Assembly: GCA_002308135.1 (NCBI GenBank)
Contig: DBVK01000081.1
Location: 5,255-12,183, forward strand
DNA: 6,929 nucleotides
Source of the DNA: Bacteroidales bacterium UBA1266
Lineage (GTDB): Bacteria > Bacteroidota > Bacteroidia > Bacteroidales > WCHB1-69
Direction: 5' to 3'
Positions 1 to 6,929 of this stretch are shown piece by piece (within the stretch, counting starts at the first letter, position 1; the number at the start of each line of letters is the position of its first letter). Made by a program: the position numbers and the translations under genes. Below the pieces are notes generated by a model. The model was not told the origin of the DNA. It did no database searches and worked only from the letters and a program-made list of their open reading frames with translations.

Positions 1-1493
1 CCGCTGCCGGTAACGAGGGTGATGAGAACAACCCCATTTGTTATCCCGCAGGGTACAATACGGTGATTTCCGTCGCTTCGGTGGACGGAGACGGCAAATT
101 GTCCTATTTTTCCCAGTGGGGGAAAGGCAGGGCGGACATCGCCTCCCCAGGAGGCTTCATTACCGGGAAAACCTATCCCAACGTATTGAGCACCACTTAC
201 TGCAAATCCTATAAAGCCAAGAATTACGGATTCTCGGAGACCTATTACGACGGCATGCAGGGGACTTCCATGGCCTGTCCCGTAGCCGCCGGGGTGGTGG
301 GGCTTCTGCTTTCCAATGATTCCACCCTGACCCCAGAAGAAGTCAAACTGCGCTTGCAACGCACAGCCAGCCCGTTGAATCCGGAATCCGAGCATACTAT
401 CGAAGGTTACGGTTATATCAACGCCTATGCTGCTTTGCTGAACGAACACCTTAGCATTTCCCATGACAGCATCTGTTTCCCCGAAGAGGCGGGGCGTTCC
501 ATTACGATAAACGTGTCTTCCTCCCACGGATGGACGCTGAGCGGCCTTCCTTCCTGGTTGTCAGCCAGCACCCTTACCGGGACTTCAGGTATAATAAAAG
601 TGACATTCACCACCTTGCTTGCCAGCCCGGACAGCGTCCGTGTGGCGGAGATCCGCTTCAACAGCATGGGGGCACTTGGAAGCAAGCCCCTGTATGTAAT
701 ACAGGAAAACCAGCAATATTACTTCCGTGTTTCCCGTAAAACCATCAGCCTGAAAGGAAGCAAAAACTCCAGAGACACGTTTATAGTGGTCTCGTCAAAT
801 CCGTGGCAGGTGGAGAACAACATCTCCTGGCTTACGGGGAACGTTCGTCAGGTGACCTCTGACACTTTCCTTGTCACCTTGATCGCCAGTTCCAGCAACA
901 CAAGCGGTAAGTCCAGAGCAGGAACACTGCTGATAAAAACAAAGGGAATCACGGATGACACCATTTATGTGGTGCAAAAGGAGGTGGATTACATCTCCCT
1001 TTCCTCCACCTTGCTGAACATTGGCCCGGCAGTGGGCGACGATGTTTCGTTAACGGTTTATTCCAATGTGAACTGGACTTTGAACGGGACGTCCACCTGG
1101 GTGAAACCGGACACCAGCCAAGGTGCGGACACCGCTGTTGTGGTGTTCCGTGTCACGACTGACAACACCACTGGTGCGACACGCAACTGCAGCTATAAGA
1201 TCACAAACGGAACCATAACAAAATCTGTCACCATCAGGCAGGCGCATAACCTTGCCATTGTGGAAAGCGATCCGGAAATGCTGCGTGTTTCGCCTAATCC
1301 CACCACCGGCCGCGTGGAATGCGCCTTGAAACGGCCGGAAGCGGAGCAGGTGAGCCTTTACGATATGCATGGACGGCTGCTGCAAAGCGCAAAGGCGGAA
1401 ACGCAGCGCGTAAGTTTTGACCTTGCACCCTATGCGCCAGGCATATACCTTATCCGATGCGGTCAGGCCACAGCCAAAATCATAAAGAAATAG
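1..1493 (+). CDS. Subtilisin-like (S8) serine protease with three BACON-like domains and T9SS sorting tail, 5'-truncated
   Basis: This is the C-terminal part of a secreted subtilase. The reading frame is open from base 3 and runs off the left edge, so the GTG at 63 is an internal Val. The visible 496 residues begin with AAGN, whose Asn (codon 12-14) is the oxyanion-hole residue, followed about 75 residues later by GTSMACP, whose Ser (codon 267-269, residue 89) is the nucleophile. The catalytic Asp and His must lie upstream. After the protease domain (ending near residue 145) come three beta-rich segments, about residues 151-236, 239-328 and 329-416. Each has the BACON pattern of a W-containing core (SHGWTL, SNPWQV, NVNWTL), a following SWL or TWV, and a closing 'VxQ' or 'IRQ' strand. 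The last ~73 residues, with SPNPTTG, SLYDMHGRLL and PGIYLIR, form a type A T9SS sorting domain, so the protein should cross the outer membrane and be released or anchored at the surface. The substrate is unknown. The gene converges on the minus-strand operon. Confidence 0.93.
   Translation, partial: AAGNEGDENNPICYPAGYNTVISVASVDGDGKLSYFSQWGKGRADIASPGGFITGKTYPNVLSTTYCKSYKAKNYGFSETYYDGMQGTSMACPVAAGVVGLLLSNDSTLTPEEVKLRLQRTASPLNPESEHTIEGYGYINAYAALLNEHLSISHDSICFPEEAGRSITINVSSSHGWTLSGLPSWLSASTLTGTSGIIKVTFTTLLASPDSVRVAEIRFNSMGALGSKPLYVIQENQQYYFRVSRKTISLKGSKNSRDTFIVVSSNPWQVENNISWLTGNVRQVTSDTFLVTLIASSSNTSGKSRAGTLLIKTKGITDDTIYVVQKEVDYISLSSTLLNIGPAVGDDVSLTVYSNVNWTLNGTSTWVKPDTSQGADTAVVVFRVTTDNTTGATRNCSYKITNGTITKSVTIRQAHNLAIVESDPEMLRVSPNPTTGRVECALKRPEAEQVSLYDMHGRLLQSAKAETQRVSFDLAPYAPGIYLIRCGQATAKIIKK
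453..1250 (+). other. Tandem array of three BACON-like domains (protein-level repeat)
   Basis: Three consecutive segments of about 85-90 codons (roughly 453-710, 717-986 and 987-1250) share a layout: a strand opening with xxSxxx, a 'NxxWxL/V' core Trp, a second Trp in SWL or TWV, a polar Ser/Thr-rich stretch, and a terminal strand ending in IQENQ, VQKEV or IRQAH. BACON domains are Bacteroidota Ig-like modules first noted in carbohydrate-active enzymes and proteases. They are thought to bind glycans or mucin, or to act as spacers. The repeats have diverged in sequence, so this is old domain duplication rather than a DNA repeat. Boundaries are approximate. Confidence 0.75.
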
Positions 1494-1515
1494 CAGGTGA
1501 TGGTAAAGCGGGGGC

Positions 1516-2286
1516 TTATCGGTAGTCTTTCAGGGAACGGCTGTCAAAGACAGGCCCCTCAGTACATACGCACACATTGCCGTTTTCAAGGGTGGGGGTG
1601 ACGCAGCAAAGGCAGGCGCCCAAACCACAGGCCATGGTGTTTTCCAAAGACACTTCACAAGGGACAGCGGTTGCTTCGGACATACGGGCAACCGCTTTCA
1701 TCATAGGTGTGGGTCCGCAGCAGAAAACCTTGTCGTAAGCCTTCAGCTGTTGCATCAGGCTGTGCTGCGTAATCAGGCCTTTTTCGCCTAAGCTGCCGTC
1801 GTCGGTGGCAATGGCCGGCGCTTGCGGGAAACACTCCCGCAATTGCACGGATGCCGCCGTTTTGCCGGCCAGCAGCACCTGATACGGAATGTGCATGGCT
1901 TCCAAATGTTTGGAAAGATATATCATAGGCGCAATGCCGGCTCCGCCGCCCAAAAGCAGCGGATGGCGCACACCTTCCGTGTTAAAACCGTTCCCCAAGG
2001 GGAAAAGGATGTCCAGGGTGTCACCGGGAGCGCATAAAGCCAGGGCTTTTGTCCCTTTTCCGACTTTTTTGACATAAAGGCTCAGGGTTTGTTCGCCGGT
2101 ATCGGCATCGCATACGGAAATGGGGCGGCGCAAAAACACACCGGCTTTCTCCGGTATCAGTATATTGACGAATTGTCCGGGGCGTATGCCTTCCAACCCC
2201 TGTTTCTGCGGACGCAGGCGCAGCATGAAGTCCTGGTCTGGAAAGGGGATGTTTTCAAGTACGGTAAACAGGTCGTTTTTTTTCAT
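1516..2286 (-). CDS. pyrK: PyrK-type dihydroorotate dehydrogenase electron transfer subunit (FAD/[2Fe-2S])
   Basis: This 256-residue protein belongs to the ferredoxin-NADP+ reductase-like family of PyrK. In type 1B dihydroorotate dehydrogenase, PyrK carries electrons from the PyrD flavin through a [2Fe-2S] cluster and FAD to NAD+. In order, it shows an N-terminal beta-barrel with the FAD-binding RRPIS (residues 53-57), the nucleotide-binding glycine loop GGGAGIAP (113-120), CGPTPMM (190-196), and a C-terminal cluster motif with Cys220, Cys225, Cys228 and Cys241 (C-x4-C-x2-C-x12-C, followed by TEGPVF). All four ligands are present. The ATG at 2286 is chosen because it overlaps the stop of the lipoprotein gene as ATGA, which implies translational coupling. 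An in-frame ATG at 2322 would add 12 unrelated residues inside that gene. PyrK is usually paired with pyrD, but the next gene here is the convergent protease. A related FAD/Fe-S reductase subunit serving another partner is the main alternative. Confidence 0.85.
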   Translation of the reverse strand: MKKNDLFTVLENIPFPDQDFMLRLRPQKQGLEGIRPGQFVNILIPEKAGVFLRRPISVCDADTGEQTLSLYVKKVGKGTKALALCAPGDTLDILFPLGNGFNTEGVRHPLLLGGGAGIAPMIYLSKHLEAMHIPYQVLLAGKTAASVQLRECFPQAPAIATDDGSLGEKGLITQHSLMQQLKAYDKVFCCGPTPMMKAVARMSEATAVPCEVSLENTMACGLGACLCCVTPTLENGNVCVCTEGPVFDSRSLKDYR

Positions 2287-3992
2287 TTGAATAGCACTTC
2301 TATTGTTTCTTCGGTAATCCAACGCTTTTTGACATTAAGGGGGGTGGCGGGGAAAAACACCGGCTCCGCTTGCTGTTTTGTCCGGTATTTTCCGCTGTCC
2401 CAGCGGTTGTTGCCGTTTTGGTCGCCAATCACCCGCAGGCGATAGCCCCCTTCCTCCACAAAGGGGAAAAAAACGCTGCCCGTGTCTGCGGCTTGCGCAT
2501 CGGGGGAAAGGCTTTGCACATACATGACCTGGCCTTTGGGGTTTACAAGCTGCACAATGTACGGCTGTTTCTCAGGCAAACGCAACAGCAGCTTCAGGCC
2601 GCCGTATTCCTTTTTGCCTTTCATGGCAAACGCCAATGCCAGGGAATCGTTATACCTTCCGTTACAGGCGACACAGGCGGACTCGGGGACAAACAGCGTG
2701 TAATCGTAGCGTGCGCTCAAGGGGTGATCCAGTTCAAGCGTTCTGGGTCGCAGGCTGTCCATGCGCAGCTGGACAGACGTCACCACTTGGGTGTCCCTGG
2801 TTTTCTGATGCACTTTCAGCAGCAGGAAAGCGGATGTGTCCGCTGACCGCAAGGGGAAGTCAAAGGTGATGCGGAAGCAGTCGTGTATTTCCACCTGGCG
2901 TTTGCTTTGGGCTTTCAGGGGTATACGCGCTGCGCTTCCCAAAACCGCCGCCTTGCCTTTTGGGGAGGTTTCAGAGGGAAGGCCAAAGGGGATAAGCTTT
3001 ACCGTATCCATGCCATCCTCGCCGAAAAGCAGGCGGAAATCCATGCGTTTGTGATAGGCTGTGTCACAGCAATAAAAGCTGACCGTGTCTTTTTCTGGCG
3101 AATATTCCGCCACAAAATCAGGCGCGTCCGCTTCCATGGGCTGCAAGCGGACATTTTCCGCCGGCCTGTTGAACACAAAACGGTGTATGCCCGCTTCCGG
3201 GGAAAGCTGCTGCATGAACTGCAGCTTTCCCGGACGCTCCTGGAAAAGGAGAAGGCGATGCGTTTCCACAGTAAGCGTATCCGTCACAGGGAGGGGTCTT
3301 GCCTCCACCTTGCGGTTTTCCGGAAGGAAGGCAAAACCTTCGTCCGCCTGGTCGAAGCGACGGTTGAAATTTTTGTCGAGAAGAGCGTACAGGCTGTATT
3401 CCCGTGCGGGAATATGCTCGAAACGGAAGCGGCCTTTGGTGTCGCTCAGGGTGAAGAAATCCGGCGCATCCCGCAGGGGGCAGGAATCGTCCGCCGAAGT
3501 GTAAAGCAGCACACACGCTCGTGCCACCGGCTCCAAGGTGTAGCAGTCCAATACTTCCCCATAGAGAAATCCGGAATCCAGCGTCTCTCCAGTGGAAAAC
3601 ACATAAGAGAATGCCGGAACGGCATTCCCTTCGGTAATATCCTTGATGACAGAACCTTCCACATCCACATGGTAGGTGGTGTTAGGCAGCAGGCTGTCCT
3701 TTAACGTAATCCACAGCGTTTTCCCTTTTACCGTATATTGGGGCGCTTTCTGCTGGGCGGGTGTGATGCGTATGCTGTCGGTGGGGGACTGCAGGGAAAA
3801 ATATTCGTTGAAGGTGAGGCGGATTTGCGGTTTTTCCACCCTTACCGCCTGGTTGGCAGGCTCGCTTTTCAGGCATTGCGGCGCTTCCGTGTCTTTCGGG
3901 CCGCCTTGCAGCGTGGCACGGGTGGCGCAACTACATACAAGAACAGCCACGAGGGCTGTTCCTATACCATTGAAAAGTGTTATTTTCAGCAT
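2283..3992 (-). CDS. Ig-like domain (Big_5 type) lipoprotein of Bacteroidota
   Basis: This is a 569-residue predicted lipoprotein. The start gives a short basic N-terminus, a hydrophobic stretch (residues 4-19) and a lipobox-like LVCSC with Cys22 as the probable lipidated residue; Cys20 is also close. Next comes GGPKD (30-34), a sequence typical after the lipid Cys in this family. Residues about 35-135 look like a bacterial Ig-like domain (SEPANQAV, LTFNEYF, LPNTTYHVD, FSYVFSTG). A second beta domain at about 140-230 resembles a Cna-B or carboxypeptidase-regulatory fold. The middle is not recognisable to me. The C-terminus (about 490-569) again looks like an Ig-like module. D-x-N-x-N-x3-D loops occur at residues 206-214 and 524-532. 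Homologues are common in Bacteroidota, but I know of no established function; an outer-membrane or surface location is inferred. The start lies 6 nt after the rnfA stop, and the end overlaps pyrK by 4 nt, so the gene is in the rnf transcription unit. Confidence 0.88.
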   Translation of the reverse strand: MLKITLFNGIGTALVAVLVCSCATRATLQGGPKDTEAPQCLKSEPANQAVRVEKPQIRLTFNEYFSLQSPTDSIRITPAQQKAPQYTVKGKTLWITLKDSLLPNTTYHVDVEGSVIKDITEGNAVPAFSYVFSTGETLDSGFLYGEVLDCYTLEPVARACVLLYTSADDSCPLRDAPDFFTLSDTKGRFRFEHIPAREYSLYALLDKNFNRRFDQADEGFAFLPENRKVEARPLPVTDTLTVETHRLLLFQERPGKLQFMQQLSPEAGIHRFVFNRPAENVRLQPMEADAPDFVAEYSPEKDTVSFYCCDTAYHKRMDFRLLFGEDGMDTVKLIPFGLPSETSPKGKAAVLGSAARIPLKAQSKRQVEIHDCFRITFDFPLRSADTSAFLLLKVHQKTRDTQVVTSVQLRMDSLRPRTLELDHPLSARYDYTLFVPESACVACNGRYNDSLALAFAMKGKKEYGGLKLLLRLPEKQPYIVQLVNPKGQVMYVQSLSPDAQAADTGSVFFPFVEEGGYRLRVIGDQNGNNRWDSGKYRTKQQAEPVFFPATPLNVKKRWITEETIEVLFK

Positions 3993-3998
3993 GGGTTG

Positions 3999-4571
3999 TT
4001 AAACCAGACCGGAAAATCCCATAAAGGCCAGCGCCAGAATGCCGGCTGTAATCAAGGCAATGGGGGTTCCGCGCATGGCTTTGGGCGTGTCGTTCAAATC
4101 CATCTGCTCCCGCAAGCCGGCGAACAAAACCAATGCGATGCCATAGCCTATGGCGGTGGCAAAGGCGAAAATCAATCCGCCGCCCAGCGTGAAGCGCTGC
4201 TGAATGACCATGATGGCCACACCAAGCACCGCGCAGTTCGTGGTAATTAACGGCAGAAACACTCCCAAGGCCTGGTAGAGGGAAGGGGTGATCTTTTTGA
4301 GGATAATCTCCACCATCTGGACCAGCGAGGCAATCACCAGGATAAAGCTGATGGTTTGCAGGTATTCCAGTCCGAGCGGAGTGAGGATGTATTCCTGGAT
4401 CAGGAAGGTGACCAGGGTAGCCAGTGTAATGACGAACACCACGGCTCCCGACATGCCCACAGCGGTGGATATTTTATTGGAAACACCCAAAAAAGGGCAG
4501 ATGCCCAAAAATTGGGAGAAAACAATGTTATTGACAAAAATCGCGCCGATAATAATGATGAATATCTCCAT
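3999..4571 (-). CDS. rnfA: Rnf electron transport complex subunit A
   Basis: RnfA (also RsxA) is a polytopic inner-membrane subunit of the ferredoxin:NAD+ oxidoreductase. At 190 residues it has the usual family length. It has about six hydrophobic segments. The two hallmark sites are FLGICPFLG, with Cys25, and LITTNCAVLG, with Cys113. In structures of Rnf and the related Na+-NQR, the matching cysteines from RnfA and RnfE together hold a [2Fe-2S] cluster in the middle of the membrane. Further family signatures are NNIVFSQFLG (14-23) and the GLREQMDLND loop (152-161). The gene starts 12 nt after the rnfE stop without an obvious Shine-Dalgarno sequence, as is frequent in Bacteroidota, and is the last rnf gene of the cluster. 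The lipoprotein gene follows at once. Confidence 0.97.
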   Translation of the reverse strand: MEIFIIIIGAIFVNNIVFSQFLGICPFLGVSNKISTAVGMSGAVVFVITLATLVTFLIQEYILTPLGLEYLQTISFILVIASLVQMVEIILKKITPSLYQALGVFLPLITTNCAVLGVAIMVIQQRFTLGGGLIFAFATAIGYGIALVLFAGLREQMDLNDTPKAMRGTPIALITAGILALAFMGFSGLV

Positions 4572-4583
4572 AATTGTCTAAAT

Positions 4584-5168
4584 TTAAGCTTTTTTACGCA
4601 CTGCATTAATAAAAGCGACAATGAAGCCCAAGGCCAGGAAAGCGCCCGGAGCCAACACAAAAACCAGAATGCCGTCCCCCGGAATGAGCTTGTGCCCGAA
4701 AACGGCGTAATCGCCGAGCAATTCACGGAACATGCCCAGAATGGTCAGTCCGAAAGTGAAGCCCAATCCCATGCCGCAGCCGTCCACCAGGGAGGAGAAG
4801 ACGCTGTTTTTGGAGGCGAAGGCTTCCGCACGGCCCAAAATCAGGCAGTTCACCACAATCAGCGGAATAAAGAGGCCTAAACTCTTGTAAAGGTCGGGGA
4901 GGTAGGCTTCCATGCACATCTGCACCACCGTAACCAGTGAGGCGATGATGACGATGAAGGCCGGAATGCGCACCTTGTCCGGAATCAGCGATTTGATACA
5001 GGAAATGATGACATTGGAGAGGATGAGCACCACGGTGGTGGCCAGACCCATGCCCAAACCGTTAAAGGCCGATGTGGTCACGCCCAGGGTGGGGCACATG
5101 CCCAGCATCAGCACAAAGGTGGGGCTTTCCTTGATAAATCCTTTGGTAAAATTCTGTAATTGGTTCAT
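4584..5168 (-). CDS. rnfE: Rnf electron transport complex subunit E
   Basis: RnfE (RsxE) is the membrane partner and distant paralogue of RnfA in the Rnf complex. The 194-residue product has about six transmembrane segments. MLGMCPTLGV (21-30) places Cys25 at the same position as Cys25 of RnfA, and VVNCLILGRAEAFA (105-118) supplies Cys108. These two cysteines are expected to complete the shared intramembrane [2Fe-2S] site. Other typical stretches are DGCGMGLGFT near 129-138 and the PGDGILVFVLAPGAF segment close to the C-terminus. The start is supported by a good Shine-Dalgarno sequence overlapping the rnfG stop codon and by the conserved opening NFTKGFIKESP. Gene order G-E-A agrees with rnf operons generally. 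Confidence 0.97.
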   Translation of the reverse strand: MNQLQNFTKGFIKESPTFVLMLGMCPTLGVTTSAFNGLGMGLATTVVLILSNVIISCIKSLIPDKVRIPAFIVIIASLVTVVQMCMEAYLPDLYKSLGLFIPLIVVNCLILGRAEAFASKNSVFSSLVDGCGMGLGFTFGLTILGMFRELLGDYAVFGHKLIPGDGILVFVLAPGAFLALGFIVAFINAVRKKA

Positions 5169-5176
5169 GCTTTCTT

Positions 5177-5182
5177 CTCCTT
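5177..5182 (-). promoter_or_regulatory. Ribosome binding site of rnfE (AAGGAG)
   Basis: On the minus strand, AAGGAG lies 8 nt before the rnfE ATG and shares its two A bases with the TAA stop of rnfG. It is the only strong Shine-Dalgarno match I see before a gene in this window. The other starts have A/T-rich or nondescript leaders, or depend on overlap with the gene before. Confidence 0.7.
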
Positions 5183-5777
5183 ATTCTTTAGTGGCATCAA
5201 AAGCCTTGTTCATGGCATCGCAATACGCTCTGGAACTGATGGTCGCGGCAGTGATGGCCTGCACTTCGCCACCGTCCTTGGCAACCGAAAGCGGGAATTT
5301 GTCCGCTGTTTTCCCTTCAAATTGGGTGTAGAAAGACGGATCCGTCATTTTGGAACCCAAACCCGGAGTTTCCGTATGGCTGAGCACTGCGGATTTGTAC
5401 ACGCTTCCGTCGGGAAGGAAACCGACCATCAGCTTGACTGTTCCGCCGAAACCTTTGTCGGTGAAGGTTTCCACCGCAGTACCCACGGGCGCTCCCTTCA
5501 GGAAGGCATGGTAGAGTGTGAGGGAATCAGCAGCGGCGGTTTTATGATAGATACTGGCCACGCTTTGCACGCTTAAGGCCTTTTTTTCTGTTTGCAGCAT
5601 GTCATCATCAAAAGGAGGCAGCACCTTTTTGATGGCTTCCTGCTGCAGTTTCACACGCGTTTCCGCAATGGGCTTGGTGGTGGCTTGGAACACAGCGGCC
5701 AGGGCGGCGCCGGCAAGCACACAGACAACCAAGAGGGTTAGAAACATATTGATGAATGAAGATTTCGCTTTTCCCAT
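5181..5777 (-). CDS. rnfG: Rnf electron transport complex subunit G, FMN-binding
   Basis: RnfG (RsxG) is a single-span membrane protein with an extracytoplasmic domain carrying a covalently attached FMN that passes electrons within the Rnf complex. The 198-residue product has one N-terminal hydrophobic segment (about residues 9-30), a short helical linker, then the FMN-binding domain (about 90-185). HTETPGLGSK (134-143) is the family signature. The flavinylation site is expected at Thr179 in T-A-A-T-I-S (176-181), which differs from the usual (S/T)-G-A-T-x-(S/T) by Ala in place of Gly. Attachment would normally need the flavin transferase ApbE, which is not encoded in the window. The ATG lies 7 nt after the rnfD stop, so coupling to rnfD is likely. 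Confidence 0.96.
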   Translation of the reverse strand: MGKAKSSFINMFLTLLVVCVLAGAALAAVFQATTKPIAETRVKLQQEAIKKVLPPFDDDMLQTEKKALSVQSVASIYHKTAAADSLTLYHAFLKGAPVGTAVETFTDKGFGGTVKLMVGFLPDGSVYKSAVLSHTETPGLGSKMTDPSFYTQFEGKTADKFPLSVAKDGGEVQAITAATISSRAYCDAMNKAFDATKE

Positions 5778-5784
5778 GGCAGTA

Positions 5785-6786
<1,002 letters not shown>

Positions 6787-6817
6787 TTGTCTGTTCTGTT
6801 TTTTACAACGATTACTT

Positions 6818-6929
6818 TTATTTGTTCTGCTGTTGTCTGGCACGGATAATGGCACCGGTCTTGTTCTTCCCCAGACGGACCAGGTCGGTCAGAGGGCGGT
6901 TGGATGGGCAGCTGAACTGGCAGCAGCCA
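6818..6929 (-). CDS. rnfC: Rnf electron transport complex subunit C, 3' end only
   Basis: Only the final 36 codons and the TAA stop are in the window; the gene runs off the right edge. The visible peptide starts G-C-C-Q-F-S-C-P and continues SNRPLTDLVRLGK, which is the end of the second [4Fe-4S] ferredoxin-like motif of RnfC. The second Cys and the Cys of CP are cluster ligands. RnfC is the peripheral cytoplasmic subunit that binds NAD(H) and FMN. The chain ends about 29 residues after the CP motif, so it lacks the long Ala/Lys-rich C-terminal extension of enterobacterial RnfC. This identification rests on a short stretch, but the motif and the position before rnfD make it firm. Confidence 0.93.
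   Translation of the reverse strand, partial: GCCQFSCPSNRPLTDLVRLGKNKTGAIIRARQQQNK

Noticed and set aside
63..65. GTG as the start codon of the protease gene
   Set aside because: The same frame is open to the left edge and encodes AAGN and further subtilase sequence, so the Val is internal.
1498..1521. Possible hairpin between gatggtaaagc and gggggcttatc at the convergent junction
   Set aside because: Pairing is weak and interrupted, and there is no T-run after it on either strand.
2287..2322. Longer pyrK start at 2322
   Set aside because: The 12 extra residues have no PyrK resemblance and lie inside the lipoprotein coding region; the ATG at 2286 gives the ATGA overlap and a normal length.
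2883..3704. 273-codon plus-strand open frame opposite the lipoprotein gene
   Set aside because: It is antisense to a well-supported gene, its peptide is rich in Arg, His and Phe with no recognisable domain, and it looks like a frame shadow of GC-biased codons.
4356..4880. Plus-strand open frame across the rnfA/rnfE junction
   Set aside because: It spans two conserved antisense genes and has low-complexity Gln/Asn/Glu/His-rich sequence without any motif.
5235..5252. RnfG as a non-functional subunit because of the altered FMN motif
   Set aside because: The acceptor Thr, the following Ser and the HTETPGLG signature are intact, so loss of function is not supported.
6787..6855. Longer rnfD start at 6855
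   Set aside because: It would overlap the end of rnfC and add a polar stretch not found at RnfD N-termini.

Overview
The window looks like chromosomal DNA from a member of the Bacteroidota, most likely an anaerobic Bacteroidales-type organism. The evidence is a secreted protease with tandem BACON domains and a C-terminal type IX secretion (T9SS) sorting domain, a Bacteroidota-style Ig-like lipoprotein, and an rnf cluster in the order C-D-G-E-A. Base composition is moderately GC-rich by eye (not counted). Genus cannot be set from the sequence alone.

Layout. Positions 1-1493 (+) hold the 3' part of a subtilisin-family (S8) protease: the oxyanion-hole Asn and the catalytic Ser, then three BACON-like domains and a T9SS type A tail. 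Everything from 1516 to the right edge is on the minus strand and reads right to left: the last codons of rnfC (6929-6818), rnfD (6786-5785), rnfG (5777-5181), rnfE (5168-4584), rnfA (4571-3999), an Ig-like lipoprotein gene (3992-2283), and a PyrK-type FAD/[2Fe-2S] reductase gene (2286-1516). Gaps within this run are 31, 7, 12, 12 and 6 nt, then a 4-nt ATGA overlap, so it is very probably one transcription unit. It meets the protease gene tail to tail across 22 nt. No gap exceeds 35 nt, and I saw no tRNA, rRNA, mobile element, CRISPR, riboswitch or convincing intrinsic terminator.

How the genes work together. RnfC, D, G, E and A are subunits of the membrane complex that couples electron transfer between reduced ferredoxin and NAD+ to Na+ or H+ translocation. 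RnfB, and the rest of RnfC, should lie just beyond the right edge. The PyrK-type protein normally passes electrons from dihydroorotate dehydrogenase (PyrD type 1B) to NAD+, but no pyrD follows it here. Its place at the end of an rnf operon, behind a surface lipoprotein gene, is the least expected part of the window. I see no clearly undescribed system. The candidates for a second look are the operon composition, the paired D-x-N-x-N-x3-D loops in the lipoprotein, and the variant flavinylation motif of RnfG.
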